From: an uncultured Rivibacter sp.
GTDB taxonomy: Bacteria > Pseudomonadota > Gammaproteobacteria > Burkholderiales > Burkholderiaceae
DNA: 64,000 nucleotides
Assembly (NCBI GenBank): GCA_946480925.1
Contig: CAMLLU010000004.1
Span: forward strand, 1 to 64,000
Direction of reading: 5' to 3'
Below the pieces are notes generated by a model that was not told where the DNA came from, ran no database searches, and worked only from the letters and a program-made list of their open reading frames with translations. This document shows positions 19,001 to 28,465 of this stretch, in pieces. Numbering within the stretch: position 1 is the first letter of the stretch; every line of letters starts with the position of its first letter. The translations under genes were made by a program, and so were the position numbers.

Positions 19001-19877
19001 GCGACTCGAACACGCGGTCCTGCTCCTGCTGGCTCAGCCGCGCGAAGAGCGGCAGGATCTCCACGCCCGGCGGGTGGTGCTTGCGCAGGTGCTCGGCCGC
19101 GTCGCGGATCTCGCGCTCACCCGGCAGGAACACCAGCACGTCGCCGGAGCCTTCGCGCCACAGCTCGTCCACCGCGTCGGCGATGGCGTTGTCGAGGTCG
19201 TAGTCCTTGTCTTCCTCGAAGGGCCGCCAGCGCTGCTCCACCGGGTAGAGCCGGCCGCTCACCATCAACACCGGTGCGGGCCCACGGATGCTTTCGAAGT
19301 GGCGCGCGAAGCGCTCGGCGTCGATGGTGGCCGAGGTGACGATGATCTTGAGGTCGGGCCTGCGCGGCAGCAGCTGCTTCAGGTAGCCCAGCAGGAAGTC
19401 GATGTTGAGGCTGCGCTCGTGGGCCTCGTCGATGATGAGCGTGTCGTAGGCCTTGAGCAGCGGATCGGTCTGCGTCTCGGCCAGCAAGATGCCGTCTGTC
19501 ATCAGCTTGACCGATGCACCGGGCTGCAGGCGGTCTTGGAACCGCACCTTGTAGCCGACGATCTCGCCCAGCGGCGTCTTCAGTTCCTCGGCAATGCGCT
19601 TGGCTACGGAGCTGGCCGCAATGCGGCGCGGCTGCGTGTGGCCGATCAGCTTGCCGGTGTTCGCACGGCCACGGCCCATGGCCAGCGCGATCTTCGGCAA
19701 CTGGGTGGTCTTGCCCGAGCCGGTTTCACCGCACACGATGACCACCTGGTGCTCGGCCAAGGAGCGCTCGATCTCCTCGCGCCGTGCCGACACGGGCAGC
19801 GATTCGGGAAAGGTGATGGGCGGCAGCGGATTGGCCTTCGCGGCCGCGGGGCTGCGGCTGCGTTCTTGCTCTGTCAT
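16041..19877 (-). CDS. hrpA: ATP-dependent RNA helicase HrpA
   Basis: DEAH-box helicase of 1278 residues, close to the about 1300 of E. coli HrpA. Walker A GETGSGKT at 50-57, DEAH at 150-153, SAT in TSATIDAERF, and motif VI QRAGRCGR are all present. A helicase-associated domain, OB-fold and the long DUF3418 C-terminal region follow. In E. coli HrpA rescues ribosomes stalled or collided on mRNA. Divergent from argA, with only 62 bases between the two start codons. Its last codons overlap the broken epimerase on the other strand. Confidence 0.95.
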   Translation of the reverse strand: MTEQERSRSPAAAKANPLPPITFPESLPVSARREEIERSLAEHQVVIVCGETGSGKTTQLPKIALAMGRGRANTGKLIGHTQPRRIAASSVAKRIAEELKTPLGEIVGYKVRFQDRLQPGASVKLMTDGILLAETQTDPLLKAYDTLIIDEAHERSLNIDFLLGYLKQLLPRRPDLKIIVTSATIDAERFARHFESIRGPAPVLMVSGRLYPVEQRWRPFEEDKDYDLDNAIADAVDELWREGSGDVLVFLPGEREIRDAAEHLRKHHPPGVEILPLFARLSQQEQDRVFESHSARRIVLATNVAETSLTVPGIRYVIDSGLARVKRYSYRNKVEQLQVEAVSQAAANQRAGRCGRVSNGICIRLYDEKDYQGRAKFTDPEILRSSLAGVILRMKALGLGQVEDFPFLEPPPRKAIADGYALLGELNAVDEQNELTPIGRELSKLPLDPRVGRMILEARERQALSEVLVIASALSVQDVRDRPLEHQQAADEKHKKFDDEKSEFMGYLKLWKWLDESRGGHGEHRISNRKHEQLLRDNFVSPRRVREWRDIYSQLHTVVAEHGWRLNTSPATYEQVHLAMLAGLLGNVGLKSDEDDWYLGARGIKFWRHPGAHLSKKPGRWLVAAELVETTRLFGRGLAAIEPQWIPWIAGHLLKTQLLEPHWEKKAAEVIALERATLYGIVVYNNRRVNFGKVDPAAAREIFIREALVGEEWETKLPFLAHNRKLIRQVEELEHKSRRQDVLVDDELIYAFYDQQLPAADVYSGHTFERWYREESKQQPKLLWLTREELMRHEAAGITTSAFPKTIRLGGVDCNAGYLHEPGDPRDGVTVTVPIYALNQVNEERCEWLVPGMLKDKVLALVKSLHQKPRARLVPLPDYVAEFVELTPFAQGSLKDALLKAVRERTQLAVQRNDFKLETLSPHLFMNFRVVDEHGRQLGMGRNLAALKAELGGQARSAFQALASLKVTRQEAPAEEQKPQQPGSAQHAGPDPKAASAAAYTAWTFGELPELMEVQRGSQTLVGFPALIDKGAHVEIEVFDEPDVATQKHLAGLRRLVALQLKEPLKYLEKNIPDLQKMAVAYMSLGTQEELRDQVIEVALERAFLAEPLPTDERSFKARIEEGRSRLNLIAQEVARLAGVVLTEYAAAARKLKDSKPSKDVADDVAAQLQRLVPKRFVALVPYTQLQHYPRYLKAITTRLDKLRADPARDAQRLAELRPLEQRYVRRLAERKGVADARLDEFRWLLEELRVSFFAQELRTPQPVSVKRLEKAWSQLSN

Positions 19878-19939
19878 CAGGGGTCGTCGTGCAAAATCGC
19901 GGATTATTTCAGCCCCTCGCCATCACCACCGGCGCGCGC

Positions 19940-21278
<1,339 letters not shown>

Positions 21279-21280
<2 letters not shown>

Positions 21281-21345
21281 TGACCGGTGACTCGTGACTG
21301 GTGACTGGTCACCGGTCACCAATCGTCAGTCATCGGTCATTGATC
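21279..21345 (+). repeat. 7-bp periodic array with 24-bp motif copy 2
   Basis: Starting inside the argA stop, TGACCGG, TGACTCG, TGACTGG, TGACTGG, TCACCGG, TCACCAA, TCGTCAG, TCATCGG, TCATTGA follow each other with 7-bp period. A perfect 10-bp inverted repeat (GACCGGTGAC at 21282-21291 with GTCACCGGTC at 21308-21317) is embedded. No U-tract follows, so it is not a standard terminator. Confidence 0.65.
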
Positions 21346-21370
21346 ACCATTCGAAAAGGAGTACCCCACC

Positions 21371-21643
21371 ATGGCCCGCACCGTGCAATGCGTCCTGCTC
21401 AAGAAGGAGGCCGAAGGCCTCGACTTTGCGCCCTACCCCGGCGAGCTGGGCAAGCGCATCTACAACGAGGTCAGCAAGGAAGCCTGGGCTCAGTGGATGA
21501 AGCACCAGACCATGCTGGTCAATGAAAACCGGCTGAACCTGGCAGACGCCCGCGCAAGGCAATACCTCGCGCGCCAGATGGAACGCTTCTTCTTCGGTGA
21601 AGGCGCCGACCAACCGGCCGGCTACGTGCCACCATCGAACTGA
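21371..21643 (+). CDS. yggX: Fe(2+)-trafficking/oxidative damage protection protein
   Basis: Small cytosolic protein of 90 residues implicated in protecting Fe-S clusters and iron trafficking. The family hallmark start [19 protein letters not shown], the conserved Cys7, the [17 protein letters not shown] segment, and [12 protein letters not shown] are all present. AAAAGGAGT precedes the ATG at good spacing. It lies between argA and an iron-binding protein; the periodic repeat separates it from argA. Confidence 0.95.
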   Translation: MARTVQCVLLKKEAEGLDFAPYPGELGKRIYNEVSKEAWAQWMKHQTMLVNENRLNLADARARQYLARQMERFFFGEGADQPAGYVPPSN

Positions 21644-21692
21644 CCCTCGCGCCTTGCGGTCGGGCGATGCCCCGACCGCAAGGCGGAATTGA

Positions 21693-21707
21693 CGAGAATC
21701 ATTCTCG
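21693..21707 (+). promoter_or_regulatory. Fur box upstream of Fe(3+)-binding protein
   Basis: CGAGAAT-C-ATTCTCG is a perfect 7-1-7 palindrome resembling the Fur consensus core. It starts two bases inside a TTGACG (21689-21694) that could act as a -35, so Fur binding would block transcription of the gene starting at 21757. Confidence 0.7.
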
Positions 21708-21756
21708 TTCACGCTTACACTCCCGCAGCGTATTTACACAGCTGAGGAGTGTTCCC

Positions 21757-22800
21757 ATGTCCCCCAAGAGCTTTGCCCGCGCCGCGTTGGCGGTTGCCGC
21801 ACTGGGCGCAGTCTTCGCCGCCAGCGCCCAGGAGAAGGTGCTGAACCTCTACTCCGCCCGCCACTACCAGACCGACGAAGCGCTGTACAACAACTTCACC
21901 AAAGCCACGGGCATCAAGATCAACCGCGTCGACGCTGACGACGCCGGCATCCTGGCGCGCTTGAAGAGTGAAGGCACGGCCAGCCCGGCCGACGTGATCC
22001 TGCTCGTGGACGCCGCCCGTCTGTGGCGCGCCGAGGTGGACGGCCTGTTCCAGCCGGTGAAGTCTTCCGTGCTCGAAAAGCGCATCCCCACCAATCTGCG
22101 CGGCAAGGATGACGGCCAGGGCTCACAGTGGTTCGGCTTCTCCACGCGTGCCCGCGTGATCGTCTACAACAAGGCAACCGTCAAGAAGGAAGACGCGGAC
22201 ACCTACGAGGAGTTGGCCGACCCGAAGAACAAGGGCAAGGTCTGCACGCGTTCGGGCTCCCACCCCTACAACCTCTCGCTGTTCGGCTCGGTGCTCGAGC
22301 ACGCGGGGCCTGAAAAAACCGAGCAGTGGCTCAAGGGCGTGGTCGACAACATGGCCCGTGCCCCCAAGGGCGGCGACACCGACCAGATCAAGGCCGTGGC
22401 CAGCGGCGAATGCGCGATCGCGCTGTCCAACAGCTACTACGTCGCTCGCCTGATGCGTTCGGACAAACCAGAAGATCGCGCCGTGATGGAAAAGGTGGCC
22501 GTGGTGTTCCCCAACCAGTCGAGCTGGGGTACGCACGTCAATATCGCCGGCGGCGCAGTGGCCAAGAACGCCAAGAACCATGACGCAGCCGTCAAGTTCC
22601 TCGAATACCTTTCCAGCGACGAAGCCCAGGGGTATTTCGCCAACGGCAACAACGAATATCCGGCCGTACCGGGCGTGAAACTCGCGAACCCGGCACTCGA
22701 TACGCTGGGCAAGTTCAAGTCCGAATTGATCCCGATTTCCGTGGTGGGACTGAACACCGTGAAGGTGCAGCAAATGCTCGATCGCGTGGGTTACAAGTAA
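21757..22800 (+). CDS. Fe(3+) ABC transporter substrate-binding protein (FbpA/FutA type)
   Basis: Periplasmic ferric-binding protein, 347 residues, with a signal peptide (MSPKSFARAALAVAALGAVFAASAQ, cleaved near ASA-Q). The first mature strand VLNLYSARHYQTDEALYNNF and the later NSYYVARLMRSDKPED and WGTHVNIAGGAV segments match FutA/FbpA proteins; the Tyr pair in NSYYV is the usual iron ligand site. The ATG at 21757 has GAGGAG upstream. A palindromic Fur-like box sits 50 bases upstream. No FbpB/FbpC permease or ATPase is adjacent, so the transporter partner must lie elsewhere. Confidence 0.92.
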   Translation: MSPKSFARAALAVAALGAVFAASAQEKVLNLYSARHYQTDEALYNNFTKATGIKINRVDADDAGILARLKSEGTASPADVILLVDAARLWRAEVDGLFQPVKSSVLEKRIPTNLRGKDDGQGSQWFGFSTRARVIVYNKATVKKEDADTYEELADPKNKGKVCTRSGSHPYNLSLFGSVLEHAGPEKTEQWLKGVVDNMARAPKGGDTDQIKAVASGECAIALSNSYYVARLMRSDKPEDRAVMEKVAVVFPNQSSWGTHVNIAGGAVAKNAKNHDAAVKFLEYLSSDEAQGYFANGNNEYPAVPGVKLANPALDTLGKFKSELIPISVVGLNTVKVQQMLDRVGYK

Positions 22801-22819
22801 GCGACACATGTTCTCCAGG

Positions 22820-22848
22820 AAAGCCCGGCTTTGGCCGGGCTTTTTTTT
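22820..22848 (+). terminator. Rho-independent terminator after ferric-binding protein
   Basis: Stem AAGCCCGGC with GCCGGGCTT around a TTTG loop, followed by eight T. It lies 20 bases after the stop codon and ends the iron transcript before the H-NS-type gene. Confidence 0.92.
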
Positions 22849-22904
22849 CGCCGCGTGTCTTGCCAAAATGCGCGAGCCTTTTCATCCCAACGAGGACCAT
22901 CCAT

Positions 22905-23243
22905 ATGGCCACATACCAGGATCTGCTCGCTCAAAAAGCTGCCCTTGAAAAGCAACAGGCTGCGCTGGAAAAGCAGCTCGAAGAAGCACGCAATGCCGAA
23001 CGCGCCGAAGTGATCGCGCAGATCAGGAACCTCATGACGCAACACGGCCTCACGCTGGCCGACCTCGGCAACACCAAGATTGGCGGCAAGCCAGCCAGGG
23101 CGGGCGCCGGAGCGGGCCGCAAGGTGGCCCCGAAATATCGCAACGCCGCCACTGGTGAAACCTGGACCGGCCGCGGCCTGCAACCCAAGTGGATCAAGGA
23201 GGCCCTGGCCTCCGGAAGGAAACTCGAAGACATGGCGATCTGA
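22905..23243 (+). CDS. H-NS-family nucleoid-associated protein
   Basis: Small DNA-binding protein, 112 residues. The N-terminal coiled coil (residues 5-45, rich in AALEKQ repeats) mediates dimerisation. The C-terminal DNA-binding motif KYRNAATGETWTGRGLQPKWI is the hallmark of H-NS proteins in betaproteobacteria. A flexible Gly/Ala/Lys linker joins the two. The ATG at 22905 has AGGA upstream. Such proteins silence AT-rich, horizontally acquired DNA; which genes it controls cannot be told from the window. Confidence 0.92.
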   Translation: MATYQDLLAQKAALEKQQAALEKQLEEARNAERAEVIAQIRNLMTQHGLTLADLGNTKIGGKPARAGAGAGRKVAPKYRNAATGETWTGRGLQPKWIKEALASGRKLEDMAI

Positions 23244-23260
23244 AATCGCCTCGCCTCAAC

Positions 23261-23288
23261 AAAAAAGCCGCCTACGGGCGGCTTTTTT
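23261..23288. terminator. Bidirectional terminator
   Basis: AAAAAAGCCGCC, TACG loop, GGCGGCTTTTTT: a 12-bp perfect stem with A and T tracts on both sides. It lies between the convergent H-NS-type gene and the M3 peptidase gene and can stop transcription in both directions. Confidence 0.93.
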
Positions 23289-23307
23289 GTTTGAGCACCT
23301 GTGCCGA

Positions 23308-25308
23308 TCAGCGTCGCAGGAAGTCGTAAAAAGCCTTGGAGTTGGTCTCCCGGCCCAGAAACTCGCGCAGCAGTTCGTCGGGCCGGCGCTGGCCACCATT
23401 GGCGAGCACGATGTCGCGATAACGCCTGCCCGTCTCGGCATCGAGTTTGTCGCCCGCAAAGGCCGTGCGCAGGTCCATTGCGATGACGAGGCTCCAGAGG
23501 TACCCGTAGTATCCGGCGGCATATCCGCCCGCCACGTGGCTGAAGCCGGCCGGAAACTTGGTCCCCGGCACATGCCCCAGCGGCGTGGCACCTTCCATGC
23601 GTGCCCATAGCGTCAGCGGCTCCGGCGCGTCGGGCCCATGCAGCGCGATGTCGAAGCTGCCATACAGGTGCTGGCGCGCGTAGAAGTTGCCCTTGCCGTA
23701 GTCGCGTGCAGCCACCGCCTTGTCGATCATCTCGTCGGGTACCGGTTTGCAGCTTGGGCACACCTCGGCAAACAGTTTGAGCACCTCCTTGTCGTAGACC
23801 CAGTCCTCGAGCATCTGCGACGGGGCCTCGACGAAGTCGCGCAACACGCTGGTCCCAGCCTGCGCCGAATAGCGGGTGGACGAGAGGTTGTTGTGCAGTG
23901 CGTGGCCCAACTCGTGCAGCAAGGTCTCCAGCTCTTCGAGCGTCAGGCCCTTGCGGTCGAAGTTGACCACCAGCGCCGCCTGCGGCACGCGATGCACGCG
24001 CGTCGCGCCATTGCGGAAGCTCCACACCGCGGCGTGGTTGTACTTGTTGTCGCGCGGGTAGAGGTCGACGTACAGCGTGGCGATCGGCTTGCCGGTCTTG
24101 GTGTCGGTCGCGGCATAGGACTGCACCTCCGGGTGCCATAGCGGCTGCGGCGGCTGCACACGCGTGTAGGTCACGCCCAGCAGCTTCTCGGCCAGCTTCA
24201 GCACGAACTGCAGGCTTTCCTGCGGCGGGAAGTACGGGCGAAACGCTTCCTGGTCTACCGTGTAGCGTTCCTTGCGCACCCGCTCCGTGTAGAACGGCAC
24301 GTCCCACCGTTCGAGCTTCGTGGCATCGAGCGGCTGGCCAAGGTGCCTGGCCTTGGCGTCGCGCAGTTCGGTCAGGTCGCGGCCTTCGCCTGCGGTGATG
24401 GCCTGCTTCACGTCGGCCAGGAAGGTGTCGACCTTCTTCGCGCTGCCTGCCATGCGACGTCGCAAGGTGAAGTCGGCATAGCTCCTGAAGCCGAACAGCT
24501 TGGCGTATTCGAGCCGCAGCTTGGCGATCTCGTCGAGCAGCTTCAGGTTGGCATCGCCGCCTTCGTTGGTCTTGGCGCGCCAGATGCGCTCGCGCGCTGC
24601 AGCGTTTTCGGCACGCTGCAACACCGGAAGGTACGTCGGGTAGTCCAGCCCCAGCAGGTAGTTGCCGGCGTCATCGCGCTTGGCATCTTTCCAGACGTTT
24701 TCGGGCACGCCCTTCAGCTCATCGGCGGTGAAGGCCACGCGCGTGCCGTCTTCGCGGATGTTGCGATCGAACTGTTGGCCGAGCTCGGTGATGCGGTCGA
24801 CGATCTGCTTGGCGCGGTCGCGTTGCGGTTTGGGCAAGCCGATGCCGGCGTCTTCAAAGCCCTCGCGAATGTCGCGCAGGAACAGCTGGTCCGTGGCGTC
24901 GACAGCGCGTACCTTCAAGGCCGTGCGGTAGAGCCTCTCGTTCTGGCCCAGGGTCGAGAAGAAGTCCTGCCAACGCAGCGTGCAGGCCTGGGCCGCGTCG
25001 CGCACGGCTTTCTCAGGGTGCACGTGCACGAGCAGATAGAACGGGCCGGCGGCGTCTTCGTTGTAGGCATTGAGGTCGTCGTAGCCAGCGAGCCAGCGCG
25101 CCTTTGGCGAACGCCGCTCCAGCTGCGCCAGGCGGCTGCGAGCACCCCTGAGGCCGGCATCGCAGGCGGCGTTGACCTGGGCTTCGTCGTTGTACTGGGG
25201 AAAGCGCGGGCCGGGCAGATCGACCGCGCGGGCCGGCAACACAAGCACCAGCGGCAATGCAATGGCCACCATCAGTTGGGTGGCCTGCGAGATGCGTGGG
25301 AATCGCAT
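23308..25308 (-). CDS. Exported M3-family metallopeptidase
   Basis: Zinc oligopeptidase of the thimet/oligopeptidase A family, 666 residues. The active-site helix LLHELGHALHNN carries HELGH at 465-469, and the downstream zinc-ligand Glu lies in DFVEAPSQMLEDW. Unlike cytosolic OpdA it opens with a signal peptide: MRFPRISQ, a hydrophobic core, and a cleavage site after PARA (residue 28). The ATG at 25308 has GGAGAG just upstream; further in-frame codons extend to 25398 but lack a Shine-Dalgarno. It likely degrades peptides in the periplasm. Convergent with the H-NS-type gene across a shared terminator. Confidence 0.9.
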   Translation of the reverse strand: MRFPRISQATQLMVAIALPLVLVLPARAVDLPGPRFPQYNDEAQVNAACDAGLRGARSRLAQLERRSPKARWLAGYDDLNAYNEDAAGPFYLLVHVHPEKAVRDAAQACTLRWQDFFSTLGQNERLYRTALKVRAVDATDQLFLRDIREGFEDAGIGLPKPQRDRAKQIVDRITELGQQFDRNIREDGTRVAFTADELKGVPENVWKDAKRDDAGNYLLGLDYPTYLPVLQRAENAAARERIWRAKTNEGGDANLKLLDEIAKLRLEYAKLFGFRSYADFTLRRRMAGSAKKVDTFLADVKQAITAGEGRDLTELRDAKARHLGQPLDATKLERWDVPFYTERVRKERYTVDQEAFRPYFPPQESLQFVLKLAEKLLGVTYTRVQPPQPLWHPEVQSYAATDTKTGKPIATLYVDLYPRDNKYNHAAVWSFRNGATRVHRVPQAALVVNFDRKGLTLEELETLLHELGHALHNNLSSTRYSAQAGTSVLRDFVEAPSQMLEDWVYDKEVLKLFAEVCPSCKPVPDEMIDKAVAARDYGKGNFYARQHLYGSFDIALHGPDAPEPLTLWARMEGATPLGHVPGTKFPAGFSHVAGGYAAGYYGYLWSLVIAMDLRTAFAGDKLDAETGRRYRDIVLANGGQRRPDELLREFLGRETNSKAFYDFLRR

Positions 25309-25452
25309 GAACTCTCCAGAGAATGGCGCCGCCCTCGTGAGGCGGCGCGGGTGGCGCTGGATTGTGCCGCGGGCTGCGGCCACTCGAACGCGGGGCATGC
25401 CCTAGCACCGGCGCGGCAAGCAGGTCGGCACCGATTAAAGTCGCAGACGCCG

Positions 25453-28437
25453 ATGAACAGCCTCACCCTCGCCCGTAGCGGCAGCAGCCGCGAGCCGAAC
25501 ATCATGCGCTGGGCGCTGCGTGTGTGCATCGTGGTACTGGCCTATTACCTCACGGGCCGCCTGGGGCTGGCCCTGCCTTACATCGGCTCGCACATTTCAC
25601 TGATCTGGCCACCGGCGGGCATCGCGCTGGCCGCGCTGCTGCGGTGGGGGCCGGGCATGGTGCCTGGCGTCGCGCTGGGGGCGGCCTGTGTGGCATTGCA
25701 GGTTGGTTCGCCTCTCGCGTTGGGTCTGGCCATTTCGGCGGGCAACACGCTGGGGCCGCTGGCGGCCGCCCTGGCACTGCAGCGATTCGGCTTCCATTGC
25801 TCGCTCGATCGACGCCGCGACATCCTGATGTATGCCCTCGCAGCAGGCGGTGGCTTGGCGCTGACCGCCACCTGGGGCGTGCTGGCCCTGGCCTTGACCG
25901 GCACGCTGCCATGGGGCGGTGTGGCGCGGGGCTGGTTGTTCTGGTGGCTGGGCGACGTCGTAGGAGCCCTGGCCACCGGCGTGCCGCTGCTCACGCTCGA
26001 TTGGGCGGCCCTGCGCCGCCCCCCCCGCCCCGGCAAGGCCCTGGGCACACTGGCCTTGAGTGCGCTCACCGTGGGCACCGGTGCGGCTGCACTGCTGGCG
26101 CCCGCCGGGCAACCGGGTGCGGGCCTGTCGCCACTGGTCTTCATGCCGCACCTGCTGCTGTGCTGGCTGGCACTGCGTGCAGGCGTGTGCGCGGCATCCT
26201 TCACGGCGCTGGCGGTCACGGCCTGTGCGGCGTGGGGCACGTCGCGCGGGCTCGGGCCCTTCTTCACCGGCGAGGCTCACCAGAGCCTCGCACTCGTATG
26301 GGGTTACGCCACGACGTTGAGCATCATCACGATGCTGGTCACGGCGCTGGTTTCCGAGATCGCCGCCAGTGAAGAACGCTGGCAGCTTGCGCTCGACGGC
26401 TCCAACACCGGCGTGGGCGACTGGGACATGCGCAGCGGCAGGATGTTCTTTTCACGACGGCTGAAAGCATTGCTCGGCTACCGGCCCGAAGAGATCACCG
26501 ACACCTATGGGGAGTGGACGACCCGGCTGCACCCCGACGACCGCCCACGGTTGAACGAGGCGCTGCAGCACCATGCCGCCGGCCAGGCACCAGCCGTGCG
26601 CACCGAGTACCGCATGCGCTGCAAGGACGGCTCGTGGAAGTGGTTCGAAGTCCAAGGCCGTGTGGTCGAACGCGACGAGCACGGTGCGCCTCTGCGCTTC
26701 GTGGGCGCGGCCAGCGACGTGAGCGAGCGCCGTGCCGCCGAGGAACGCTGGCGGCTCGCGGCCAGCCTGTTCGAGCACTTGCATGAAGGCCTGCTGATCA
26801 CCGACGCCGACCACCGCATCCTGCACGTGAACCCGGCCTATCTGCAGACGAGCGGTTACAGCCGCCACGAGCTGCTGGGCACCGTGCCGGCGCTGCTGCA
26901 GCCGCCCAAGCCCGAGCAGATGCCGCTGCGCGCACCGATGTGGGCCAGTCTCAAGACCCAGGGCACGTGGCGCGGCGAAACCACTGACCATCGCAAGAAT
27001 GGCGAAGCCTATCCGCAGCAAGTGACGATTTCCGCCGTGCACGGCAGCGACGGGCAGATCAGCCACCATGTCCTCGTGGTGTCCGACATCACGCAGGCAC
27101 GCCAGCACCGGGCGCAACTCGAGCAACAGGCACGCTTCGATACGCTCACCCAGCTGCCCAACCGCGGCTACCTCGCGCAACTTCTGCGCGAAGCCCTCGC
27201 AAAGGCCGACCGCGACGGGCATCTGCTTGCGGTGTGCTACCTCGACCTGGACCACTTCAAGCCCGTCAATGACCAGCTCGGCCACCAGGCGGGTGACCGC
27301 CTGCTGCAGGAACTGGCTTCGCGGTTGCAGGCAAGCATGCGCGGCGGCGACACGGTGGCCCGTCTCGGAGGTGACGAATTCGTACTGCTGATGCACGCAC
27401 ATTCGGTGGACGAGACCTCGATGGCGCTCGAGCGCGTGCTGGAGGTCATCTCTCGGCCCTACGGGCTGGGGCGTTCAGCCCCCAGGCATCTGACGGCGAG
27501 CATCGGCGCCACCGTCTACCCTATCGATCGCGCCGATGCCGACACCCTGCTACGCCATGCCGACCATGCGATGTACGGTGCCAAGCAGGCGGGTCGAGGC
27601 CGCGTGCTGTTCTTCGACCCCGAACGCGCGCGTGAGGCCACGGCACAGCGCGAGGCGGCCGAACGCATCGAGGCAGCGCTGGCGGCGGGCGAACTGCTGC
27701 TGCACTACCAGCCCAAGGTGGACATGAAACACGGCCGCGTGCTGGGCGTGGAAGCCCTGCTGCGCTGGCGGCACCCGCAGCAGGGGCTGCTGCCGCCCGG
27801 CGACTTCATGCCGCTGATCGAACCTCCCGAGTTTGCGGTGCGACTGGGTGACTGGGTGTTGCGCCAAGCCATCGACCAGCTGGCTGCCTGGCATAACCTC
27901 GGGCTCCATCTATCGGTGAGCGTGAACATCACGGGCCGGCACCTGCAGGATCCTCGCTTCGCGCAGCGACTGGGCGAACTGCTGAGACCGCACCCGCCAG
28001 CGCTCGCACGCCGGCTGACGCTCGAAGTGCTGGAGACCACGGCACTCGCCGACGTGGCATTCACTTCGGGCGTGATGGAGCAATGCCGTGCGCTAGGAGT
28101 TCGTTTTGCTCTCGACGACTTCGGCACCGGCTACTCGCCGCTCACGTACCTGAAGCGGCTGCCGGTGGACGTGTTGAAGATCGACCGCTCGTTCATCCAC
28201 AACATGCTGGGCGATGCCGAGGATCTCGCCATCGTCGAAGGCGTGATCGGACTGTCGCGCACCTTCGGCTGCAGCGTCATCGCCGAAGGCGTGGAATCCA
28301 CCGAACAGGCTCGTCGGCTGGTGGAAATGGGCTGCGAAATCGGCCAGGGCTATGGCATTGCCGGCCCGATGCCGGCAGAGGCGGTACCGGGCTGGATCAG
28401 CGGCTACCAGCAGCGCATGCAAGCACCCGGCAGCTGA
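25453..28437 (+). CDS. MASE1-PAS-PAS-GGDEF-EAL cyclic-di-GMP protein
   Basis: Membrane-bound c-di-GMP enzyme of 994 residues. Order: eight or so N-terminal helices of MASE1 type (about 15-300), two PAS domains (about 310-430 and 435-560), GGDEF domain with intact GGDEF at 639-643 and an I-site RGGD at 630-633 spaced by five residues, then an EAL domain with EAL at 767-769. EAL catalytic residues appear intact (NITGRHL, EVLETTALAD, DDFGTGYSPL, KIDRSFI, AEGVEST). It could therefore both make and degrade c-di-GMP, with product inhibition. The ATG at 25453 opens MNSLTLARSGSSREPN before the first helix; the frame is open far upstream only because it runs antisense to the peptidase gene. Converges with glmM. 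Confidence 0.93.
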   Translation: MNSLTLARSGSSREPNIMRWALRVCIVVLAYYLTGRLGLALPYIGSHISLIWPPAGIALAALLRWGPGMVPGVALGAACVALQVGSPLALGLAISAGNTLGPLAAALALQRFGFHCSLDRRRDILMYALAAGGGLALTATWGVLALALTGTLPWGGVARGWLFWWLGDVVGALATGVPLLTLDWAALRRPPRPGKALGTLALSALTVGTGAAALLAPAGQPGAGLSPLVFMPHLLLCWLALRAGVCAASFTALAVTACAAWGTSRGLGPFFTGEAHQSLALVWGYATTLSIITMLVTALVSEIAASEERWQLALDGSNTGVGDWDMRSGRMFFSRRLKALLGYRPEEITDTYGEWTTRLHPDDRPRLNEALQHHAAGQAPAVRTEYRMRCKDGSWKWFEVQGRVVERDEHGAPLRFVGAASDVSERRAAEERWRLAASLFEHLHEGLLITDADHRILHVNPAYLQTSGYSRHELLGTVPALLQPPKPEQMPLRAPMWASLKTQGTWRGETTDHRKNGEAYPQQVTISAVHGSDGQISHHVLVVSDITQARQHRAQLEQQARFDTLTQLPNRGYLAQLLREALAKADRDGHLLAVCYLDLDHFKPVNDQLGHQAGDRLLQELASRLQASMRGGDTVARLGGDEFVLLMHAHSVDETSMALERVLEVISRPYGLGRSAPRHLTASIGATVYPIDRADADTLLRHADHAMYGAKQAGRGRVLFFDPERAREATAQREAAERIEAALAAGELLLHYQPKVDMKHGRVLGVEALLRWRHPQQGLLPPGDFMPLIEPPEFAVRLGDWVLRQAIDQLAAWHNLGLHLSVSVNITGRHLQDPRFAQRLGELLRPHPPALARRLTLEVLETTALADVAFTSGVMEQCRALGVRFALDDFGTGYSPLTYLKRLPVDVLKIDRSFIHNMLGDAEDLAIVEGVIGLSRTFGCSVIAEGVESTEQARRLVEMGCEIGQGYGIAGPMPAEAVPGWISGYQQRMQAPGS

Positions 28438-28465
28438 ACCGCCGGCCCGGCTGGGAGCGAACTCG

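Noticed and set aside
24343..25452. A 370-codon in-frame extension before the GGDEF-EAL protein
   Set aside because: It runs antisense to the M3 peptidase and lacks recognisable domains; the ATG at 25453 begins just before the MASE1 helices.
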